Below the pieces are notes generated by a model. The model was not told the origin of the DNA, searched no databases, and was given only the letters and a program-made list of their open reading frames with translations. Made by a program: the position numbers and the translations under genes. This document shows, piece after piece, positions 1-6,704 of a DNA stretch of 15,706 bases. The stretch's first letter is position 1, and every line of letters begins with the position of its first letter. Source of the stretch: Candidatus Bathyarchaeota archaeon (GTDB lineage: Archaea; Thermoproteota; Bathyarchaeia; Bathyarchaeales; SOJC01); assembly GCA_023131555.1 (NCBI GenBank), contig JAGLZJ010000007.1, forward strand, positions 1 to 15,706, read 5' to 3'.

Positions 1-114
1 TTGTGGTACACGCCTTTCTATTCCCTTCTTCGCTTGGTCACATTACTCGCCCGCATAATCAGCATCCTGCGATATGTTTTGGGAGGAAAAGGGCGCTGGG
101 AAAAAGACCGATGA
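1..114 (+). CDS. 3' end of a membrane-associated protein, possibly a family 2 glycosyltransferase (partial)
   Basis: Reading frame 1 is open from the first base to a TGA at 112-114 and encodes 37 residues. They form a hydrophobic stretch rich in Leu, Ile and Val with scattered Arg, then a hydrophilic basic end, GGKGRWEKDR. A last membrane or amphipathic segment followed by a short basic tail with a Trp-Glu-Lys pattern is common at the C-terminus of processive family 2 glycosyltransferases, so I suggest that family. The catalytic part lies outside the window, and other polytopic membrane proteins could end this way. That a gene ends here is fairly safe; the family is a guess. Confidence 0.45.
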   Translation: MWYTPFYSLLRLVTLLARIISILRYVLGGKGRWEKDR

Positions 115-173
115 GGTTTAGCACCTACTCGTACGATGCCACGGTTTCATTGTGTGTTGGGGTTATGAACTGA

Positions 174-234
174 GTAGCAGACTTCTTCAAAGGGAGAAAG
201 GAGAAGGCTTTGAGAAGAAAATTCTTTCTGCTAC
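174..234. repeat. Long imperfect inverted repeat / hairpin with purine loop
   Basis: GTAGCAGA (174-181) is perfectly complementary to TCTGCTAC (227-234). Inside it, CTTCTTCAAAG (182-192) pairs with CTTTGAGAAG (208-217) if T186 is bulged. The 15-nt loop (193-207) is entirely purine, with two GGAGAA-like units, and a 9-nt bulge (218-226) sits on the 3' side. If transcribed it would form a two-segment stem of about 18 pairs. It lies 60 nt after the stop of the partial gene, so it could be a 3' UTR structure, a processing site or part of a small RNA. It lacks the T-run of a simple terminator. Confidence 0.5.
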
Positions 235-266
235 CGTATAGTCCACACCCTTTCAACCTCTACCGT

Positions 267-300
267 CTTAAGACTTAAGATATAACAGAGATATAAAAAG
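267..300 (+). promoter_or_regulatory. Repeated TATA-containing promoter-like element
   Basis: The block holds two nested direct repeats: CTTAAGA twice in tandem (267-273, 274-280) and AGATATAA twice (278-285, 289-296) with 11-bp spacing. The second copy continues into ATATAAAAAG, a strong match to an archaeal TATA box. A transcript would be expected to start about 27 nt downstream, near 322. No start codon follows closely, so the RNA would be a long leader for the gene at 544 or a non-coding RNA. The repeats are seen directly; promoter activity is inferred. Confidence 0.4.
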
Positions 301-543
301 CTTACGATCGACAACTATCACGAACCAACTAAAAACTCACACTAAGATCCACTAGGTTAGATCAACCCATATAAATCCGCCCTTCCTCCATCTCAGCATG
401 TTTCAAACAATACAAATCATTGAGCACAATATTCAGAATACGGATGAAAAGGAACTCCTCTGGATATTGTTTCTCAATGCGCTACGTTTATCTGACCTGC
501 AATCAACGTATCATTTGAACCAGATGGGGAGAGACCCAGAAAA

Positions 544-1098
544 ATGGCCAAAAAAAAGCCTCCACCGAAGAACGAAACGCTTGAAGCTCTTGACTTTGTG
601 GTCAATGTACTGAAAGAGCATGAGAATGATCTTGACAGACTCATCAATGAATTAGGAACCGTGATGGCATCCTTCGGGAAAAGCGGCGAGATGACCGAGC
701 GAATTGAGAGAGTTGAAGAGCGACTCACAACCCTTCAAAACGAAATTTCCGGTTTAATCAAGTTTCTATCATCCCCCAGTCAGCGTTCTGTTTCTCTACC
801 AACCTCTCCTAGTCAGCGTTCTGTTTCTCTACCATCCACAAGCAGTGCACGCGCACCCGTCATAGTGCGATGCAGACAATGGAACGACTTCAAGACAATG
901 GCAAAAGGCGCCGACACTGTTTCCTTTCTCTTCAGAGAAGCAGAGAGAAACTTCCAAGCAGACGCTCTGAAGAATGGACGCGTCTTAACCTACAGTGGCG
1001 ACCTCCCCAAGGACACCAGCCTCCTCAAGATGTGGCTAGCTCGGGAACTGGAAGTAGCAGAGGAAACGATTTTCGAAGGCATCCTAGCCATCGGATAA
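544..1098 (+). CDS. Hypothetical protein: N-terminal coiled coil, repeat linker, C-terminal conserved-looking domain
   Basis: I do not recognise a named family. The 184-residue protein has a Lys/Pro-rich start (residues 1-10) and a charged helical segment rich in Glu, Leu and Arg (about 12-75) that looks like a coiled coil. A Ser/Pro-rich linker (about 76-103) contains two copies of SPSQRSVSLP. The final segment (about 104-184) alternates strand- and helix-like stretches and looks folded. There is no signal peptide or membrane helix, so it is probably cytoplasmic. ATG 544 is preceded by a weak GGGGAG at 525-530. The linker comes from a recent 33-bp duplication (772-837). An A8 run lies just after the start (550-557). 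The coding frame is well supported; the function is unknown. Confidence 0.75.
   Translation: MAKKKPPPKNETLEALDFVVNVLKEHENDLDRLINELGTVMASFGKSGEMTERIERVEERLTTLQNEISGLIKFLSSPSQRSVSLPTSPSQRSVSLPSTSSARAPVIVRCRQWNDFKTMAKGADTVSFLFREAERNFQADALKNGRVLTYSGDLPKDTSLLKMWLARELEVAEETIFEGILAIG
772..837 (+). repeat. Tandem 33-bp duplication inside the hypothetical gene
   Basis: Unit 1 (772-804) and unit 2 (805-837) match at 30 of 33 positions by eye, including a 23-base identical core at 778-800 and 811-833. The unit is a multiple of three and adds 11 residues in frame (SPSQRSVSLP plus one) to a Ser/Pro-rich linker. The low divergence suggests a recent duplication, probably tolerated because the linker is unstructured. 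Confidence 0.9.
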
Positions 1099-1153
1099 GC
1101 TGTGCAGAGCAGACCATAAACATCTCGAGCAGCAATTGCTTTTTGTGGACAAA

Positions 1154-1206
1154 CTAAATATGCCATAGTATTCCATAGCTAGCGTCGCAGACTGCACTGC
1201 AGGTGA
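1154..1206 (+). promoter_or_regulatory. Promoter and ribosome site of the inositol-1-phosphate synthase gene, with CCATAG direct repeat
   Basis: A TATA-like CTAAATAT (1154-1161) predicts a transcript start near 1184. AGGTGA at 1201-1206, nine nt before ATG 1216, is a strong Shine-Dalgarno match. Between TATA and the predicted start, CCATAG occurs twice (1163-1168 and 1173-1178), ten bp apart, so on the same face of the helix. That position would suit a regulator that blocks or stabilises the initiation complex. The sites are seen; regulation is inferred. Confidence 0.4.
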
Positions 1207-1215
1207 AATACAACT

Positions 1216-2292
1216 ATGCCTGAGATTCGTGTGGCCATCGCTGGAGTCGGCAACTGTGCCTCAGCTCTCATCCAAGGAGTTGAATACTACAGACACTCGC
1301 TAAAAGCTGAGATTCCAGGGCTGATGCACGTTGACTTCGGAGGATATCATGTAGGTGACATCAGATTCGTTGCCGCTTTTGAAGCCAACGAGAAGAAGAT
1401 CGGGAAAGATCTAAGCGATGCGATCTGGGTTGACCCCAACATGTGCACCAAATTCGCAGACGTTCCAAGACTGGGAATCGAAGTGATGCGCGCTCCAGCT
1501 CTTGATGGAGTCGCAAAACACATGCAAAGCCCCTTCCACGTCTCCGATGTACAGTCCAGTGAGACCGTAGACATCCCCAGCGTACTGACTGAAGTGGAAG
1601 CTGACATGCTTGTCAACTATCTACCAGTTGGTAGCCAAGAAGCCACCCGCTTCTATGCACAAGCTTGCCTTGACTCCGAGTGCGCCTTTGTCAACTGCAT
1701 ACCAGAGTTCATAGCGTCCGACAAAAATTGGGGGAAACGATTTGAAGAAAAGAATATTGTCGTAGCTGGAGACGACATAAAAAGTCAGCTTGGAGCCACC
1801 ATCCTGCATCGCAACTTAGTCCGCCTATGCGTCGACAGAGGCATCCAAATTGAAGAGACGTATCAACTCAACTTAGGCGGAAACACCGACTTCCTGAATA
1901 TGACCGTAGAAGATCGGCTGAAGTCAAAACGCATCAGTAAAACAGAAGCCGTTACAAGCCTTGTACCCTATGATGTCCCGACCCGCATAGGACCTTCTGA
2001 CTACGTGCCATTTCTGAAAGACAAGAAGATCTGCTACCTCTTCATACGAGGAAGAAAATTCGGAGATCAGAAAATCACCCTTCGGGCTAAGCTCGAAGTT
2101 GAGGACTCGCCTAACAGCGCAGGAGTAGTCATTGACGTGATAAGAGCTGTCAAGCTGGCTCAGGACAGAAAAGTTGCTGGACCGCTGATCAGCATCTCTT
2201 CCTACGCTTTCAAACATCCCCCAATGCAGGTTCCCGACGACCTAGCGAGTCGATGGGTCGAAGACTTCATCGCTGGAAAGCGAGAAAGGTAG
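1216..2292 (+). CDS. ino1: Inositol-1-phosphate synthase (canonical copy)
   Basis: This NAD-dependent enzyme converts D-glucose 6-phosphate to 1L-myo-inositol 1-phosphate, the committed step toward archaeal inositol phospholipids and other inositol compounds. The 358-residue protein starts with a Rossmann fold whose glycine motif is GVGNCAS (10-16). It has the family signatures GLMHVDFGGYHVGD (35-48), NYLPVGSQEA (134-143), GDDIKSQ (185-191), LGGNTDFLNM (220-229), SKRISK (237-242), the DYVPFLKDKK segment (262-271) and EDSPNSAGVVID (296-307). Conserved lysines expected near the active site are present at 189, 238, 242, 271 and 333. The pattern closely resembles the short actinobacterial/archaeal enzymes such as mycobacterial Ino1, not the longer eukaryotic ones. 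ATG 1216 has an AGGTGA ribosome site. The gene runs tail to tail into a divergent paralog 8 nt away. Confidence 0.95.
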   Translation: MPEIRVAIAGVGNCASALIQGVEYYRHSLKAEIPGLMHVDFGGYHVGDIRFVAAFEANEKKIGKDLSDAIWVDPNMCTKFADVPRLGIEVMRAPALDGVAKHMQSPFHVSDVQSSETVDIPSVLTEVEADMLVNYLPVGSQEATRFYAQACLDSECAFVNCIPEFIASDKNWGKRFEEKNIVVAGDDIKSQLGATILHRNLVRLCVDRGIQIEETYQLNLGGNTDFLNMTVEDRLKSKRISKTEAVTSLVPYDVPTRIGPSDYVPFLKDKKICYLFIRGRKFGDQKITLRAKLEVEDSPNSAGVVIDVIRAVKLAQDRKVAGPLISISSYAFKHPPMQVPDDLASRWVEDFIAGKRER

Positions 2293-2300
2293 ACAGCTTC

Positions 2301-3377
2301 TCAAAGTCTACGTGCAGGGTCTCCAGAAGTCTTCGATATGAAATCCTCAAAGAACTGAGCGGCTTTTTCTAAGGGCATTATCGTCGGAGGGCGCTTGAAG
2401 GCGTAAGCTGAAACTGCTGAAAGAACACCCACTTCACCTCTATCCAGTCCAAGCTTCACAGCTCTGACCACGTCCAAGAGAACCGCACCAGCGTTTGCGG
2501 CATCGACTGTGGAGAGACGAAGCTCAATCTCCAAAGGAGCTCCTCCAAAGTAGGTTCCTTTTATCCATAGGTAACTGTCACGTCGATTCTGCATGAAATC
2601 CACATAGTCCGTTGTCCCTGCGACGACGTCTGCTTCATAAGGCAATGCCGACTTGACGGTTCTAGTCTTTATCTTTCGCTTTACATCCCTCGTTCTTTCA
2701 AGCGTATCCAAGGATTCGGTCCCTCCTCCTACATCGAGTTGGTAGGTTTCTGAGATGCGAACACCCTGGGCTGAGAGCAGTCTCATCAACGTTCTATGAA
2801 GCGTCGTTGCTCCCATCTGATCCACCAAGTCATCCCCTACAACTGGTAACTCAGCTCTCTTGAAGCGCTCAGACCAAACAGGACTGCTGGCGACGCTAGT
2901 TAGGGTCACGTTAATGAACGCGCAGCCTGCCTCCATAGCTTGTTCAGCGTACCACCTTGAAGCTTCCATTGCTCCGCTCGGAAGGAGGTTGATAAGAATC
3001 TCAGCATCACTACGCTTCAATACCTGTGGCACATTTGCTTCAGGGGAAGAATCTACGACTACAACACCCTTCAAATATTGACCTACCCCATCAAGAACTC
3101 TCCCTTTGTGAACTAGCACATCCAAATCCGGAACTTGCGCAAAACCCATTGTATTATTCGGCTCAGCGAAGATTGCTTGAGACAGGTCTCGTCCAACTTT
3201 TCTTGCATCAATGTCGAAGGCGGAGACTATCTCAATGTCCCAAGGGAAGTAGCCGCCTAAAGTCAGCCTGCGCAGTCCAAACGGCTGCTTTTTCTCTTTC
3301 CTATAGTAGAATAAACCTTGAGTAAATCCTGATGCACAGTTCCCTACTCCTGCCAAGGCTACTCTTATCTTCCCCAT
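2301..3377 (-). CDS. Divergent inositol-1-phosphate synthase paralog with altered active-site residues
   Basis: Homologous to the canonical synthase along its whole length. From the ATG at 3377 it has the same length, 358 residues. It keeps the Rossmann motif GVGNCAS (10-16), the two lysines of the KRKIK segment (233, 237) and the late YAFK lysine (328). Other invariant positions differ. GDDIKSQ has become GDDLVDQ, losing the lysine. GGNTDFLNM has become GGGTESLDT. The lysine of the DKK segment is arginine (NRR, R266). NAD binding is therefore probably kept while chemistry may be lost or changed: a new sugar-phosphate substrate, a regulatory partner or a pseudoenzyme. A GTG three codons upstream (3386) is possible, but ATG 3377 aligns with the other copy's start. 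It follows gatE by 91 nt on the same strand. Family confident, activity not. Confidence 0.88.
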   Translation of the reverse strand: MGKIRVALAGVGNCASGFTQGLFYYRKEKKQPFGLRRLTLGGYFPWDIEIVSAFDIDARKVGRDLSQAIFAEPNNTMGFAQVPDLDVLVHKGRVLDGVGQYLKGVVVVDSSPEANVPQVLKRSDAEILINLLPSGAMEASRWYAEQAMEAGCAFINVTLTSVASSPVWSERFKRAELPVVGDDLVDQMGATTLHRTLMRLLSAQGVRISETYQLDVGGGTESLDTLERTRDVKRKIKTRTVKSALPYEADVVAGTTDYVDFMQNRRDSYLWIKGTYFGGAPLEIELRLSTVDAANAGAVLLDVVRAVKLGLDRGEVGVLSAVSAYAFKRPPTIMPLEKAAQFFEDFISKTSGDPARRL

Positions 3378-3468
3378 AGAATCCACAGATCAGCTATGAG
3401 CAATGTTCTAGTTCAAAACTCTTTCTAGAAGCTTCTCTCATTGTCTCTCCCGATCAGACTCAGTCAGA

Positions 3469-5367
3469 TCAGATTTGATCCATCTTCTTCGCAACAATCT
3501 TCCTTACTATGTCCGCTTTGACTCTGCCTCGTTCCTGCTTCATTACCAAGCCCATGAGGCGCCCAAAAGCATCCTCTTTCCTCTGATTCAGGAATCGCCG
3601 ATTCTCGCCAATCAACCTGTCAACTAACACCTCAATCTCTCTTTCAGGAAGCATCCCTAGCTTCAGGGTTTCCACCGCTTCTTCCACCTGTCCTTCAGGA
3701 TGCTCAGTGAGCCAGACTAGAACATCCGAAGCTGCTTCCTTCGCCATCCTTCCAGCGCTGATTAGCTTGAATAATTCCATAATCTGCTGAGGAGAAACCC
3801 CATCGACGTCAACGCCATCCCTTTCAAGAGCTCTAAACGTCTCAGTCAGGAAAGCAGCAACAACCGTAGCAGACACCTTGGTCTCTTTGACAATCTCCTC
3901 AAAGAGTTCGTTGAACCTTGAATTGAGGACTTGTCCAGCTAACTTCCTATTCAACCCATATGCGTGAAGCAACCTCCCCATCTTTTTCTCAGGAGGTTCA
4001 GGAATCTTCAACCTCAACTCCTCCAGGAAGCTTTGAGAGATCTGGATGGGCGGAACATCTGTCTCAGGATACATGCGAGCGGCACCAGGTCTCGGTCGCA
4101 TATACCGAGTCGATCCGTCATCCAATGCTGCCCGTGTCTCTTCCGGTACACCCGTCAAAGCTTCCACAGCTCTTTCTCTCACAGCTTCTAGGGCTTCACA
4201 ACACTTTTCAAGATCTTCAGCAACCAAGACGATAGCATCATCTTTCTCTATATTCAGAGCAACATTCAGAGCCTTCGCTTCCTCAGCGGTTATGCCGTAA
4301 GCAAGCAATTCATCAGTGTGAAGAATGCCTCCAACAGCCCCCCAGAATCGAACGCGATCTGCTACCTCTCTGCCAAATGATGTGCTTTGGGTTAGCTTTC
4401 TGCCGAAGATTCCTCCGAAGCCAGAAAGCTTGAGTGCGAAGACTCGTTTTTTCTCTTGGAGAGCAGCTCGAATGATGTTACACTTTGTGTCTGCGAGGAG
4501 TCTCGTGATGTCTTGAGGCTTATCCTGCAAGTCTTCTTCTTCGACCCCTCGGTGAGTCAACTCTTCTCTGATCTCAAGCAGGCTCAGTTGACGTTGTACT
4601 TCGGTTTCGATTACGGAGGAAACAAGCTCAAGCTTCTGAACTCCTTTTATCTCTACAAGGTTGCCTTCGCGGATTGAGACATTCAGGTCCTGTCGTATGG
4701 TGCCTAGACCCCTTTTAGCTGTGCCAGAGGCCCTCAAAATCTGCCCGATCCTTAAAGCGACTTCTTCTGCTTCTTCTGGCGTGCATGATAAGGGGGCTGT
4801 GGCTACCTCGACAAGGGGAATGCAGAGGCGATCTAATCTGTAGGTGAGGACGCTGTCCTTCTGGCTGATCTTGCGGGCTGCATCTTCCTCCAAGCTTATA
4901 TGTTGAATCGGGGAAGTGAATCTCCGCATTCTAACTTCGCCTCCCAAGGCCACGACTGCAGTTCGCTGGAAACCAGTCGTATTCGAGCCATCGATCACCG
5001 TTTTTCTCATCACATGAATTTCATTAACTGGATTAGCCTTGAGCATGAGTGAGACAACTAGCGCTGCCTCCAGGCTTTCCCTGTCAATATCGTGAGGCGG
5101 CTCCTCATCCATCTCAACCAGACATGATGTAGGCCTGGTTCCTTCATACAATATCTTGATACCCTTCTTGAACTCAAAGAGGGCTGCTGCATCGATTTGC
5201 CCCAGTTCACTCTGCGTTGGGCGCAGCCTTCGTGTGAACACGAAATCCGGTTCTTCGTTGAAGAGCTCCGCCTGACAATCACAGAAGAGCTTCTTTTCCG
5301 AGTTCAATTGCTGGTGGATCTCTAACCCAACCAGTAAACCTATCTTTTCAAAGTCAAGGTCAGCCAA
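3469..5367 (-). CDS. gatE: Glutamyl-tRNA(Gln) amidotransferase subunit E
   Basis: GatE is the tRNA-binding, kinase-like subunit of archaeal GatDE, which turns Glu-tRNA(Gln) into Gln-tRNA(Gln) using ammonia released by GatD; it is found only in archaea. The 632-residue protein opens with the GatB/GatE signature VGLEIHQQL (13-21) and a CDCQAE segment (29-34), continues through the cradle domain (for example EMDEEPPHDIDRE, about 85-97), a middle insertion, and the helical YqeY-like tail that contacts tRNA. Length is usual for the family. The start is TTG at 5367: no in-frame ATG is near, and the first residues match the family start. An AGGCGTGA-like site overlaps the end of gatD, 15 nt upstream, so the pair is probably translationally coupled. 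Confidence 0.97.
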   Translation of the reverse strand: MADLDFEKIGLLVGLEIHQQLNSEKKLFCDCQAELFNEEPDFVFTRRLRPTQSELGQIDAAALFEFKKGIKILYEGTRPTSCLVEMDEEPPHDIDRESLEAALVVSLMLKANPVNEIHVMRKTVIDGSNTTGFQRTAVVALGGEVRMRRFTSPIQHISLEEDAARKISQKDSVLTYRLDRLCIPLVEVATAPLSCTPEEAEEVALRIGQILRASGTAKRGLGTIRQDLNVSIREGNLVEIKGVQKLELVSSVIETEVQRQLSLLEIREELTHRGVEEEDLQDKPQDITRLLADTKCNIIRAALQEKKRVFALKLSGFGGIFGRKLTQSTSFGREVADRVRFWGAVGGILHTDELLAYGITAEEAKALNVALNIEKDDAIVLVAEDLEKCCEALEAVRERAVEALTGVPEETRAALDDGSTRYMRPRPGAARMYPETDVPPIQISQSFLEELRLKIPEPPEKKMGRLLHAYGLNRKLAGQVLNSRFNELFEEIVKETKVSATVVAAFLTETFRALERDGVDVDGVSPQQIMELFKLISAGRMAKEAASDVLVWLTEHPEGQVEEAVETLKLGMLPEREIEVLVDRLIGENRRFLNQRKEDAFGRLMGLVMKQERGRVKADIVRKIVAKKMDQI

Positions 5368-5382
5368 AGGTTTTCACGCCTT

Positions 5383-6696
5383 TCAATACTTGGCGAAGAC
5401 CGATCTATCGGAGAACTCGTTAGCTACGTTCTTCAGAAGTAGTGTCTTGACCTCAGTGGGATCCTTTGTCTGCCCAAGCGCCCACATCACTTTAACGAGT
5501 CCTGTTTCAGACAGCATGTCTCCGAGGGGAATCACTCCGATCTTTAGGAGTTCCCTACCTGTGCGATACACATTCATGTTGATTCTTCCCCAGATACACT
5601 GAGAAGTCATACCTACGATGATTCCCTTGTCGATCGCCCTTTTCAGAGGACCAATGCAATCGCTGCCAACATGTCCGAGTCCGGTTCCCTGCAGGACCAG
5701 TCCTCGAAAGCCCTTATTGATGTACCAGCTGAGTGCTTCAGTTCTGAATCCAGGATGGAACTTCACCAAAGCCACGTCTTCGTTGAATTCCGCTTTCGTC
5801 GTCAGCCGACTTCGCTTGTCTCGTTTCTGGTAATGTTCGGTCAACATGTTAATTTGTCCGTTCTTGAATAATGCTATGGGATTTGCATTGACAGATTCAA
5901 AGGCGTCACGTCGGCTCGTATGACACTTTCTAACTTTGGTTCCACGGTGAAATATGACCCCATCATCATCCACTGTTTCATGCATGGCGACTGCCACTTC
6001 TGCGAAGGGCGCGTGGGCTGCTGCACTTACTGCTCCAACTAGGTTGCTTGGTGCATCCGAGCTTGGTCTGTCGGATGAGCGTTGGGAACCGACTAGGATA
6101 ACTGGGATCGGTAGGTTCTGCAGAGCGAAACTCAGCGCAGCTGCAGTATACCCCATCGTGTCTGTTCCATGCGCTATAATCACCCCATTCACGCCTTCTT
6201 CGACGCGTCTCGTAACATATTCAGCGATTTTAGTCCAGTGGTTAGGTGTGATGTCTTCGCTCAGGAGGCTGAAGACTACTTCTGTGCTTATGTTTGCTAC
6301 TTCGGAGAGTTCAGGCACTATGCTATAGAGCTCATTTGCTGACAGGGCGGGTCTGACTCCCCCGGTTCGGTAGTCTACTCTGCTGGCTATTGTACCCCCT
6401 GTACTGAGAACGGTAACTTTCGGGAGACCACGCTTCTGTTCTGGCGAAGTTAGCTTTGAGAAGGTCGGTTTCAAGCCTTCGCCAATCTTAGTGATGGAAG
6501 TCTCTTCATTTACCGAGATTCCGATGTTGTAGCCGCTCCTCATTTTAATAACTATGTGCTTGTCATCGTAGATTTCTGATCTCGGAATCAGAACACCTTC
6601 ATAAGTGTGTCCGTTCTTGGAGATTTTAATCGTGTCTCCTATTTCTACTTCTGCAGCAACTAGCAGTTCAGAAACTCTGCCTTTATACACAGACAT
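5383..6696 (-). CDS. gatD: Glutamyl-tRNA(Gln) amidotransferase subunit D
   Basis: GatD is the asparaginase-like subunit that hydrolyses glutamine and channels ammonia to GatE. The 437-residue protein has the archaeal N-terminal barrel (about 1-80) followed by an L-asparaginase domain. The two catalytic threonine motifs are LSTGGTIAS (97-105, Thr102) and AHGTDTMGYTAAAL (175-188, Thr178 and Asp179). VRKCHTSRRDAF (259-270) carries the expected catalytic lysine (Lys261). ATG 6696 is preceded by GGAG four nt upstream. It lies 8 nt after elp3 and 15 nt before gatE, so elp3-gatD-gatE look co-transcribed. The N-terminal domain separates it from free asparaginase. Confidence 0.97.
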   Translation of the reverse strand: MSVYKGRVSELLVAAEVEIGDTIKISKNGHTYEGVLIPRSEIYDDKHIVIKMRSGYNIGISVNEETSITKIGEGLKPTFSKLTSPEQKRGLPKVTVLSTGGTIASRVDYRTGGVRPALSANELYSIVPELSEVANISTEVVFSLLSEDITPNHWTKIAEYVTRRVEEGVNGVIIAHGTDTMGYTAAALSFALQNLPIPVILVGSQRSSDRPSSDAPSNLVGAVSAAAHAPFAEVAVAMHETVDDDGVIFHRGTKVRKCHTSRRDAFESVNANPIALFKNGQINMLTEHYQKRDKRSRLTTKAEFNEDVALVKFHPGFRTEALSWYINKGFRGLVLQGTGLGHVGSDCIGPLKRAIDKGIIVGMTSQCIWGRINMNVYRTGRELLKIGVIPLGDMLSETGLVKVMWALGQTKDPTEVKTLLLKNVANEFSDRSVFAKY

Positions 6697-6704
6697 CTTC
6701 TCCG

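Larger units (their letters stand above)
115..543. other. Intergenic region without a convincing gene
   Basis: About 430 bases lie between the partial upstream gene and the hypothetical protein gene at 544. I see no tRNA, snoRNA-type C/D box pair or well-supported coding frame. The region holds a long imperfect inverted repeat (174-234), a repeated AT-rich promoter-like block (267-300) and a second TATA-like box near 369-378. A short open frame begins with ATG at 398 and runs into the next gene in a different frame; it is treated under findings. Confidence 0.6.

Noticed and set aside
115..400. A C/D-box or other small RNA gene in the gene-poor region
   Set aside because: I found no paired C (RTGATGA) and D (CTGA) boxes at proper spacing and no tRNA-like fold; only the hairpin and promoter-like repeats can be supported.
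397..411. Elp3 linker cysteines CHCIRCREAGH (protein positions) as an unusual metal site
   Set aside because: This Cys cluster between the radical-SAM and GNAT domains is usual for archaeal and bacterial Elp3, so it is not novel. The coordinates given here are residue numbers of the Elp3 protein, not bases.
1131..1144. AGCAATTGCT palindrome followed by a T-run, as a terminator after the hypothetical gene
   Set aside because: The palindrome leaves only about three stem pairs once a loop is allowed, so it is too weak to call; the T-run alone is not decisive.
870..1157. A 95-codon + strand frame overlapping the hypothetical protein gene
   Set aside because: The product is rich in Arg, Gln and Ser in the manner of an out-of-frame reading, and the other frame has the coherent coiled-coil and domain pattern.
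1924..2217. A 97-codon - strand frame inside the canonical inositol-1-phosphate synthase
   Set aside because: Antisense to the best conserved part of the enzyme, with no recognisable features.
5954..6328. A 124-codon open frame on the + strand inside gatD
   Set aside because: It lies fully antisense to a gene with intact catalytic motifs, has a low-complexity Ser/Thr-rich product and no ribosome site; it is a shadow frame.
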